Positions 1 through 4,762 of a stretch of 5,812 bases of DNA are shown piece by piece. The notes under the pieces are model-generated. The model was given only the letters and a program-made list of their open reading frames with translations. It was not told the DNA's origin and made no database searches. The DNA lies in assembly GCA_018894595.1 (NCBI GenBank), contig JAHIPN010000413.1, positions 1-5,812 on the forward strand, written 5' to 3'. Source of the DNA: a bacterium. Lineage in GTDB: Bacteria > Atribacterota > JS1 > SB-45 > 34-128. The translations under genes were made by a program, and so were the position numbers. The first letter of the stretch is position 1, and the number at the start of each line of letters is the position of its first letter.

Positions 1-471
1 GTACAACTTTTCGACAAAGTGCTTGTCGCGGCTGAGTTTGAAGGTTTTGACCAGATGCGGCTTCAGGTTGTGTTGCTTCCATATCCGACGTATCGTCGCT
101 TCGCTTAAGCCTTGAGCTTTTGCCATGGTTCGCGTACTCCAGTGCGTCGCATGGGGAGGCGTGGTCTGTATAGTGGCTTCGACCACCGCTTTGATTTTCG
201 CTTTCGAAATTTTGGGGATACGGCCAGGACGGGGCGCATCCTTTTCCAACCCGGCGCAGCGCAAGGACAAAAAACGCTGCCGCCAGAGTTGAACCGTAGG
301 ACGGGAAATCCCCAGACGGCAAGCTATGTCGTGGCTGAAGATTCCATCGGCTGCCATCTGAATGATTTGGGCACGTTGTACCAATCGCAGGGGGAAGCTT
401 TTCCCGTGAGCCCAGAGTCGGATGGTAGCCTGTTCTTGGGGATCTAAAATAATACGTTCTGATATGTTCAT
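1..471 (-). CDS. IS630-family transposase, N-terminal part (cut by window edge)
   Basis: The minus-strand frame from ATG at 471 runs 157 codons without a stop to base 1, so the C-terminal half is outside the window. The visible part has two helix-turn-helix-like segments: residues about 43-68 (IACRLGISRPTVQLWRQRF) and about 112-138 (SEATIRRIWKQHNLKPH). It ends in the FKLSRDKHFVEKLY segment, which in IS630 transposases precedes the DDE catalytic domain. Family members are about 340-360 aa. The enzyme would cut and join the element's ends at TA target sites; its catalytic residues cannot be checked here. No Shine-Dalgarno sequence precedes the ATG. The gene is clearly more GC-rich than the flanking DNA, which fits recent arrival. 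Family assignment is by recognition of the N-terminal architecture. Confidence 0.88.
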   Translation of the reverse strand, partial: MNISERIILDPQEQATIRLWAHGKSFPLRLVQRAQIIQMAADGIFSHDIACRLGISRPTVQLWRQRFLSLRCAGLEKDAPRPGRIPKISKAKIKAVVEATIQTTPPHATHWSTRTMAKAQGLSEATIRRIWKQHNLKPHLVKTFKLSRDKHFVEKLY

Positions 472-479
472 TTGAAATA

Positions 480-508
480 AGCATAACATATATCCTTTTA
501 AATGTCAA
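480..508 (-). promoter_or_regulatory. Candidate transposase promoter
   Basis: On the minus strand a perfect -35 TTGACA (508-503) is followed after 17 bp by TATGCT (485-480), preceded by TGT as an extended -10. Initiation would fall around 473, almost on the ATG at 471. With no ribosome-binding site visible, the mRNA would be leaderless or nearly so. Confidence 0.45.
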
Positions 509-531
509 GTTATTTATGACGCACTACACTA

Positions 532-720
532 GTCTGGTGGCCTTGGTTTAATAGTTTGATTACTTCTACTGCAACATATAACCAAAATGGATGGGCTATT
601 CCTTTAGTTTCTGGGCATAACTATTACTGGGAGTCACGGGCTTACGGTTATGATGAAAATGGAAGTATGATTGCTATGTCTTGGAGTGAACGTTGGGGAT
701 TTACTTACACCGGAGAGTAA
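532..720 (+). pseudogene. 5'-truncated gene tail next to the IS element
   Basis: An open frame ends at TAA 718-720 and reads back through about 63 host codons to the IS end, where it lacks a start and meets a stop (TGA 517-519) inside the element. The composition is protein-like: GWAIPLVSGHNYYWESRAY, then YGYDENGSMIAMSWSERWG. The GH, GYD and SWxxxWG elements loosely recall the C-terminal half of papain-like (C1) cysteine peptidases (HxV..GYD..NSWGxxWG). The residue equivalent to the usual catalytic Asn would be Met, so that is only a suggestion. A terminator follows 14 bp after the stop, which supports this being a genuine gene end. The likely history is disruption by the IS or by an IS-mediated rearrangement. 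Confidence 0.6.
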
Positions 721-733
721 TCTTATTTATAAA

Positions 734-778
734 AATAAAAAAGGGTAAAGTATACACTCCACTTTACCCTTTTTTATT
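734..778 (+). terminator. Rho-independent terminator, probably bidirectional
   Basis: A perfect inverted repeat pairs 734-751 with 761-778 (18 bp) around a 9-base loop. The core arm is AAAAAAGGGTAAAGT and its complement runs straight into T-rich sequence. Because A-tracts flank one side and T-tracts the other, it can terminate transcripts from either direction. It lies 14 bp after the stop codon of the truncated gene at 720. Confidence 0.88.
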
Positions 779-815
779 ATAAGAGAATATAAAATAATGT
801 TAGGTTAATGTTGAT

Positions 816-844
816 GTTAGTGTAAACTTTAGTGGGGTAGTTAG
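816..844 (+). repeat. Dispersed 29-bp repeat, copy 1
   Basis: The copy starts GTTAGTGTAAACTTTAGTGG and ends GGTAGTTAG. It differs at one position from the copy at 4582-4610 and at four positions from the copy at 4455-4483. All three lie in the same orientation in non-coding DNA and are followed by a purine-rich tract. An 11-bp direct repeat (AATGTTGATGT, 807-817 and 852-862) brackets this copy. Confidence 0.8.
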
Positions 845-867
845 AAGAAAAAATGTTGATGTAAAGT

Positions 868-896
868 TTTACTTAAAGGAGAGAGTATGATAAAAT
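868..896 (+). promoter_or_regulatory. Candidate promoter upstream of the gene remnant and glycan gene
   Basis: TTTACT (868-873) and TAAAAT (891-896) are separated by 17 bp, and TGA directly precedes the -10 as an extended element. Initiation near 903 would give a transcript reading through the remnant into the Wzy_C gene. The site overlaps a ribosome-binding site and ATG (875-889), so it cannot serve that ATG. One of the two signals may be fortuitous. Confidence 0.35.
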
Positions 897-1080
897 TTTA
901 AAAGTAATTTATTAAGTATTATCTATTTTTTATTTTAATCTTAAATTTTCTTTAAAAGTGTGTGTCGGTCCTTTTTGTACATCCATTTCCTGGGTAGATG
1001 CTGAAGAAAGCACAGAATATAATGTAGATTTTATAAAAGAAGACGACGAATGGAAAATAATCTCCCTAATCAAAACGTAG
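887..1080 (+). pseudogene. Decayed gene for a small, probably secreted protein
   Basis: A strong ribosome-binding site (AAAGGAG, 875-881) lies 5 bases before ATG 887, but that frame stops at codon 5 (TAA 899-901). Further along the same frame, 908-952 encodes a hydrophobic stretch, KYYLFFILILNFL, like a signal-peptide core. In the next frame, 958-1080 encodes GPFCTSISWVDAEESTEY, then NVDFIKEDDEWKIISLIKT and a stop at 1078-1080. That tail has the closing beta-strand pattern (VxFxKEDxEWKIxxL) common in NTF2-like or DUF4878-type lipoproteins. The parts suggest a start, an export signal and a C-terminus joined by frameshifts and probably a deletion. An intergenic region with chance coding character is the alternative. 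Confidence 0.42.
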
Positions 1081-1105
1081 AAACAAGTAATAAATATTGG
1101 AGTTT

Positions 1106-1110
1106 GAGGA
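1106..1110 (+). promoter_or_regulatory. Ribosome-binding site deciding the Wzy_C gene start
   Basis: GAGGA lies 5 bases before ATG 1116. The more upstream in-frame ATG at 1050 has no comparable site and would overlap the upstream remnant by 31 bases, so 1116 is preferred. Confidence 0.6.
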
Positions 1111-1115
1111 AAATA

Positions 1116-3236
1116 ATGGAATATAAAGAAACAGATGTGATTCGTCAAAATCAATCTTTTTGGAATAATGCGATTGAAGCAACCATCATCATTCTAATTA
1201 TTTCGACTCCTCTGGTGTTTTATCCTTATCTGGTGCGGATATTTAATCCCCCAAAAGAGCTGGCCTTTAATATTTTAGTAATAATTGGTTTAATGCTCTG
1301 GAAACTTAAGATGGTAAACAAGGAAGAGGTTAAAATTACCCGCACCCCCTTAAATCTTCCCGTATTAAGCTTTATGGCAATTTGCACCCTCTCTCTTCTC
1401 TGGTCTAACAGCCCTATGGTGAGCCTTTTAGAATTGCCCCTCTTTTTGGCAGGTCCCATATTATATTTCATTGTAGTCAATAATGTCCGTGACAAACATC
1501 AAATCAATCGCCTGCTTGCCACCTTACTTATTATCAGCAGTCTATTTGGCATATACGGTATCTTCCAATACAATGGTATCGATTTCTCCTTCTGGATTCG
1601 CAATATAGGAAGACAGCAGGTCTTTGGTGTTTTTGGTAATGTCAATTACTTTGCCGAGTATCTGATTGTGCCGCTTCCTCTTGCCATATCTCTTTTCTTT
1701 GCCTGCCGCAACAGAACAAAAAGGGTTTTACTACTAATAGGAATATTGGCAATAGGAGGAAGTATAATTCTGACCTTTACCCGGGGTTCTTATCTGGCGA
1801 TAGGACTCTCGTCTCTCTTTATGTTTATTCTCTATCTGGTCAGCCAGGGCAAAGGATTTATCAAAGAGCACAAAAAAATCTTTATTCTCATCCTGGCTCT
1901 CGTCGTCTTGGTTACTTTTCTATTTGCCTTGCCCAATCCTCTAAATAAACCAGGTACAGTTATCTCCAAAATAAAAGGAAGAATTTCTATTGCCCGACTT
2001 ATAAATGAACTTTCTTTTGGCAGACGAATTGCCATCTGGGAATTTACCGGGATGATAATTAAAGACCACCCAATTCTTGGTTCAGGTTTGGGTACTTTCA
2101 AATATAATTCTTTAAACTATCAGGCCAAGTTTTTCGACCAGGATGAACACCGCCGCCTTTATCCTTACGGAATTGCTGATAAAGTGCACAATGAATATTT
2201 ACAGCTTGGAGCGGAGATAGGGATACTCGGTTTAGGCCTTTTTCTCTGGCTTATCATCAGTTATTTTAATTACGGAATAAAACTTTTAAAAAGAATAAAA
2301 GATAAATATAAACAGGGGATAATAATCGGCTTAATGGGAGGGATAATGGCAGTTTTGGTTGATGCTATTTTTGGTTTTCCTCTGCATCTGCCGGCAACTC
2401 TGGTACTCTTCTGGCTGTTCATAGGACTTATTGCTTCAATTAAATATTCTGGACAGAAGACAAAAATTGAAGAGGTAAAAACAGTAAGTGTCAAAAAAAC
2501 ACAGTCAAAGTCAAAAGCCGGGGGCGATAAGAACGTTAGAACCGAAGGCAATATTTATAAATTTAAACCCCTTTTATATCTGATAATTATTCTATTATCT
2601 TTATTTCTCTGTGCAATAGTAGCCTGCCCCTTTGTCTCTCAGGTTTACGAATTTTATGGTGTGGAATATGCTAAAAAAGCTGATCACGATACAGCCGCGA
2701 AGTATTTTCAGGAAGCCTTAAAATGGAATCCTTATTTCGGGATGGTATATTATAATCTCGGACAGATTGTATCCCAAAAAGGTATTTACGGTATATCCAT
2801 AGAATATTTTGAAGAAGCAGGAAAATATATGGATCATCCTGATTTACCCTCAAGGCTAGCCTATCTTTATTTTAAAAAGGGCCAGCTGGATAAGGGCATA
2901 GTCAAACTGAAACAGGCGATAACTTATCAGAAGGACGAAAAATCGATGGTTCCACTATATGCTGATTTAGGAAATAATTATATGAGGGTGGAAAGATACA
3001 GGCCAGCAGAGATAGCTTTTCTAAATGCTATAAAGATAAATCCAAAATATGCGAATGCTCATTACGGTTTGGCAGGGGCTTATCTGCGTCAGAATAAAAT
3101 AGATGAAGGTTTAGAAGAGCTGAAAAAAGTAATCGAGCTTGCCCCTGACAGTCAGGAGGCTCAAAATGCCCGAAACATTATTCAACAAATTGCCCAGCAA
3201 CAGCTGAAAGCCCCACCAACTGAAACAGACAACTGA
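1116..3236 (+). CDS. O-antigen ligase/polymerase-type membrane protein with C-terminal TPR domain
   Basis: This 706-aa inner-membrane protein (728 aa if ATG 1050 is used) belongs to the Wzy_C/WaaL-like family. Members join polysaccharide repeat units, or transfer glycans from undecaprenyl pyrophosphate to lipid A core or protein, on the periplasmic face. About ten hydrophobic segments lie between residues 19 and 272. Wzy_C landmarks follow: LTFTRGSYLA (219-228), GRRIAIWEFTGMIIKDHPI (302-320) with GSGLGTF, and the conserved His in DKVHNEYLQLGAEIG (355-369). After more membrane spans to about 443 there is a Lys-rich linker (444-482), a single span (486-507) and about five TPR units (512-679). 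The TPRs should lie outside the membrane on the periplasmic side and may bind partners or acceptors. Ligase and polymerase cannot be told apart from sequence. It converges on the LPS-export permease gene. Confidence 0.87.
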   Translation: MEYKETDVIRQNQSFWNNAIEATIIILIISTPLVFYPYLVRIFNPPKELAFNILVIIGLMLWKLKMVNKEEVKITRTPLNLPVLSFMAICTLSLLWSNSPMVSLLELPLFLAGPILYFIVVNNVRDKHQINRLLATLLIISSLFGIYGIFQYNGIDFSFWIRNIGRQQVFGVFGNVNYFAEYLIVPLPLAISLFFACRNRTKRVLLLIGILAIGGSIILTFTRGSYLAIGLSSLFMFILYLVSQGKGFIKEHKKIFILILALVVLVTFLFALPNPLNKPGTVISKIKGRISIARLINELSFGRRIAIWEFTGMIIKDHPILGSGLGTFKYNSLNYQAKFFDQDEHRRLYPYGIADKVHNEYLQLGAEIGILGLGLFLWLIISYFNYGIKLLKRIKDKYKQGIIIGLMGGIMAVLVDAIFGFPLHLPATLVLFWLFIGLIASIKYSGQKTKIEEVKTVSVKKTQSKSKAGGDKNVRTEGNIYKFKPLLYLIIILLSLFLCAIVACPFVSQVYEFYGVEYAKKADHDTAAKYFQEALKWNPYFGMVYYNLGQIVSQKGIYGISIEYFEEAGKYMDHPDLPSRLAYLYFKKGQLDKGIVKLKQAITYQKDEKSMVPLYADLGNNYMRVERYRPAEIAFLNAIKINPKYANAHYGLAGAYLRQNKIDEGLEELKKVIELAPDSQEAQNARNIIQQIAQQQLKAPPTETDN

Positions 3237-3257
3237 AAACCAGTTTTTAATGCTAAC

Positions 3258-3287
3258 GACTATTCACTATTCACTGCCGACTATCTC
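3258..3287 (+). repeat. Short degenerate heptad repeat between convergent genes
   Basis: Units CTATTCA, CTATTCA, CTGCCGA and CTATCTCA follow one another, starting after GA at 3258. The array overlaps the permease stop codon (3288-3286) and fills most of the 49 bp between the two genes. I saw no hairpin terminator here, though one would be expected for convergent genes. Confidence 0.55.
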
Positions 3288-4401
3288 ACTTCTTCTCCGC
3301 CCTAAATATAAGAATTGTCCCCAAAATAGCAAAAATTATATTTGGCAGCCAGGCTGCTAAAACCGGAACTATTGTCCCCCCTCTACCAAGTGACCTGATA
3401 GTGGAGACAGAGATGTAATAAATAAAAACCAGGATAATGCTAATAATTATACCGGTAGCTTTGCTTCCCCGTTTTACCTGTAGGCCTAAAGGCACCCCCA
3501 GCAGCACAAAAATTAGCCCGCTAAAAGGGACAGAATACTTCATATACAGATCTACTTCAAAGCTTTTAGTATCCGCTCCTGCCTTTTGTAAAATATCTAT
3601 CTGTTGTCTTAATTCTTTACTACTCATCTCTTGAGGTGTCCTTTGGTTTTTAAAAAATTTTTGAAGGTCTTCTTTTAAAATGATATCTAAAGTAGCAAAA
3701 CTAATCTCATAAGCACCTTCCTCGCCTTCATGGTAATTATAAATGCTTCCGTTCTCTAATTTCCAGGTGTTAGCTATCCACGTACCTTCCTTGGCGGTTA
3801 TCGTTCGGAGAGACCCTTCTCCATTAAACTCATAGACTATTATATCTCGCATAATCATATTTTTTTCATCAAATTGATTAACGTAATAATAACGATTTTC
3901 AGCATCACGAAAAAAAACATTTCGCCTGATATAGGATGGCCCTTTTTTTTGGACAATCTCACGGATAATATTCTGAGAGAGGTAATTAGCCTCAGGAACA
4001 ACGTAATCATTAATTACAAAAGATAAAATACTTACAACTAAAGCAGCTATTAAAAAAGGAATGATTATTCGACGAAGGCTTACTCCGCCTGCTCTCATCG
4101 CGGTTATTTCACTATCAGTAGAAAGTCGGCCGATAGCTAATTCACTGGAGGCCAGCAAAGACATAGGGAAGGTTAGTACCAAAAATGCAGGGAGGCGGTA
4201 GACTAATAATTTAATAATATAAGGCCAGGCTACCCTCTCAATAATTAACATATCCGTTAACTCTAAAAGGGTTCTCACGATTAACATAATAGTCAAAGCG
4301 GAAGCAGTCAGGGCGACAAAGCACAATACTTCACTTATAATATAGCGGTCTAAAATCTTGACCCGAGGAAACTTACGACTAATTGATATATCTATCGCCA
4401 T
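3286..4401 (-). CDS. LptF/LptG-family lipopolysaccharide export permease
   Basis: This 371-aa protein matches the usual length of the YjgP/YjgQ permeases. LptF and LptG pair with the ATPase LptB to extract LPS from the inner membrane and push it into the LptC-A-D bridge. Layout: ILDRYIISEVL at the N-terminus; membrane spans near 22-46, 62-83 and 111-130; a periplasmic beta-jellyroll domain (about 132-286); then spans near 288-307, 315-333 and 343-366. Family motifs are SELAIGRLSTDSEITAMRAG (86-105) and GRGGTIVPVLAAWLPNIIF (339-357). The coupling-region motif resembles LptF (TESEIT) while the periplasmic part looks more like LptG, so no single symbol is given. No partner permease gene is in the window. 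ATG 4401 is chosen because GGAGG lies just upstream; an in-frame ATG at 4422 has no such site. Confidence 0.92.
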   Translation of the reverse strand: MAIDISISRKFPRVKILDRYIISEVLCFVALTASALTIMLIVRTLLELTDMLIIERVAWPYIIKLLVYRLPAFLVLTFPMSLLASSELAIGRLSTDSEITAMRAGGVSLRRIIIPFLIAALVVSILSFVINDYVVPEANYLSQNIIREIVQKKGPSYIRRNVFFRDAENRYYYVNQFDEKNMIMRDIIVYEFNGEGSLRTITAKEGTWIANTWKLENGSIYNYHEGEEGAYEISFATLDIILKEDLQKFFKNQRTPQEMSSKELRQQIDILQKAGADTKSFEVDLYMKYSVPFSGLIFVLLGVPLGLQVKRGSKATGIIISIILVFIYYISVSTIRSLGRGGTIVPVLAAWLPNIIFAILGTILIFRAEKK

Positions 4402-4405
4402 TTTT

Positions 4406-4410
4406 CCTCC
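4406..4410 (-). promoter_or_regulatory. Ribosome-binding site deciding the permease start
   Basis: GGAGG on the minus strand (4410-4406) stands 4 bases before ATG 4401. The in-frame ATG at 4422 lacks a site and falls about where transcription is predicted to begin. Confidence 0.65.
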
Positions 4411-4429
4411 CACTCTAAACATTTTTCTA

Positions 4430-4459
4430 AGTATATCATATTTTTATTTAAAAAGTTAA
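4430..4459 (-). promoter_or_regulatory. Candidate promoter of the LPS permease gene
   Basis: On the minus strand, TTAACT (4459-4454) and TATACT (4435-4430) are separated by 18 bp, with TGA directly before the -10 as an extended element. Initiation near 4423 leaves a leader of about 22 bases to ATG 4401. The -35 overlaps the first bases of the 29-bp repeat at 4455. Confidence 0.45.
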
Positions 4460-4483
4460 TGTAAACTTTAGTAGGGCAGTAAG
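4455..4483 (+). repeat. Dispersed 29-bp repeat, copy 2
   Basis: This copy starts GTTAATGTAAACTTTAGTAG and differs from copy 1 at four of 29 positions. A purine tract (4481-4497) follows. It forms the head of the first composite unit in this intergenic region. Confidence 0.78.
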
Positions 4484-4552
4484 AAAAAGAAAAGAATATT
4501 TATTGTTTTTATTTTCCTATCTCCTTTTTTCTCTAATTCTATTTCTTCACAT

Positions 4553-4574
4553 GATACTCGATACGCAATACGAT
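4553..4574 (+). repeat. GATACTC-type motif cluster 1
   Basis: GATACTC, GATACGC and AATACGA follow one another as degenerate heptads at the end of the first composite unit. Confidence 0.5.
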
Positions 4575-4581
4575 TTAGAAA

Positions 4582-4610
4582 GTTAGTGTAAACTTTAGTG
4601 GGGCAGTTAG
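4582..4610 (+). repeat. Dispersed 29-bp repeat, copy 3
   Basis: This copy starts GTTAGTGTAAACTTTAGTGG and differs from copy 1 (3.8 kb away) by a single T-to-C change, in GGCAG versus GGTAG. It is the head of the second composite unit. Confidence 0.8.
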
Positions 4611-4640
4611 ATAGAAAGAAGAATGCTACTTTTTCTATCT
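4609..4640 (+). other. AT-rich hairpin in the second composite unit
   Basis: AGATAGAAAGA (4609-4619) pairs with TTTTTCTATCT (4630-4640) through 11 positions, one being G-U, with a 10-base loop. A pyrimidine tract follows. It could form in RNA or single-stranded DNA, but the low GC makes it a weak terminator candidate. The first unit shows no equally clean pairing. Confidence 0.4.
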
Positions 4641-4661
4641 TTTCTTTCGCTTTCTTAACTT

Positions 4662-4694
4662 GATACTCAATACTATATACTCGATACTATATTC
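4662..4694 (+). repeat. GATACTC-type motif cluster 2
   Basis: GATACTCAATACTATATACT followed by CGATACTATATTCG carries three to four degenerate ATACT-type units at the end of the second composite unit, matching the cluster at 4553-4574. Confidence 0.5.
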
Positions 4695-4700
4695 GTACGC

Positions 4701-4730
4701 TTGAGTTTAAAATAAAAAACGTGATAGAAT
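4701..4730 (+). promoter_or_regulatory. Candidate promoter of the toroid-protein gene
   Basis: TTGAGT (4701-4706) and TAGAAT (4725-4730) are separated by 18 bp, with TGA before the -10 as an extended element. Initiation near 4737 gives a leader of about 26 bases to ATG 4763. The only purine-rich site in the leader is AGGA at 4742-4745, which is 17 bases from the ATG and thus unusually far. Confidence 0.5.
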
Positions 4731-4762
4731 GTTAAATAAATAGGAATTGAAATTTTTAAAAC

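Larger units (their letters stand above)
1..531 (-). mobile_element. IS630-family insertion sequence, 5' end of element
   Basis: The element contains the transposase start and about 60 bp of upstream non-coding DNA. I place its outer end near the TA at 530-531, because IS630 elements insert at TA, and because a broken host reading frame begins immediately outside. Read on the minus strand the end begins TAGTGTAGTGCGTCATAAAT. The other terminal repeat is outside the window, so the exact boundary is inferred and could be off by a few bases. Confidence 0.6.
4455..4694 (+). repeat. Tandem pair of composite intergenic units
   Basis: The 360-bp gap between the divergent genes is largely two diverged units of about 115-127 bp (4455-4581 and 4582-4694). 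Each has the same order of parts: the 29-bp repeat, a purine-rich tract containing AAGAAAA or AGAAAGAAGAA, a pyrimidine-rich tract of about 35-50 bp, then TGATACTC-type motifs. The heads match well (25/29 between copies 2 and 3); the tracts match mainly in base class. No reading frame of note crosses the region. Confidence 0.6.

Noticed and set aside
112..447. Plus-strand 111-codon open frame across the transposase region
   Set aside because: It is antisense to a clearly recognisable transposase, is Arg-rich without domain character, and is a shadow of the GC-rich coding strand.
520..532. TAGTGTA shared by the IS630 end and the 29-bp repeat
   Set aside because: Only seven bases match, the surrounding bases diverge, and the motif is AT-rich, so a chance match is the simpler reading.
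532..720. YGYDENG segment considered as an RHS/YD-repeat tail
   Set aside because: Only one YD-like motif is present, and the characteristic RHS core does not follow; the stop comes directly after FTYTGE.
930..1154. Minus-strand 74-codon open frame
   Set aside because: It overlaps the gene remnant and the start of the Wzy_C gene, has no ribosome-binding site I can see, and its sequence looks like antisense of AT-rich DNA.
816..4610. Three copies of a 29-bp repeat considered as CRISPR
   Set aside because: Spacing is irregular (about 3.6 kb and 98 bp), whole genes lie between copies, there are no uniform spacers, and no cas gene is present.
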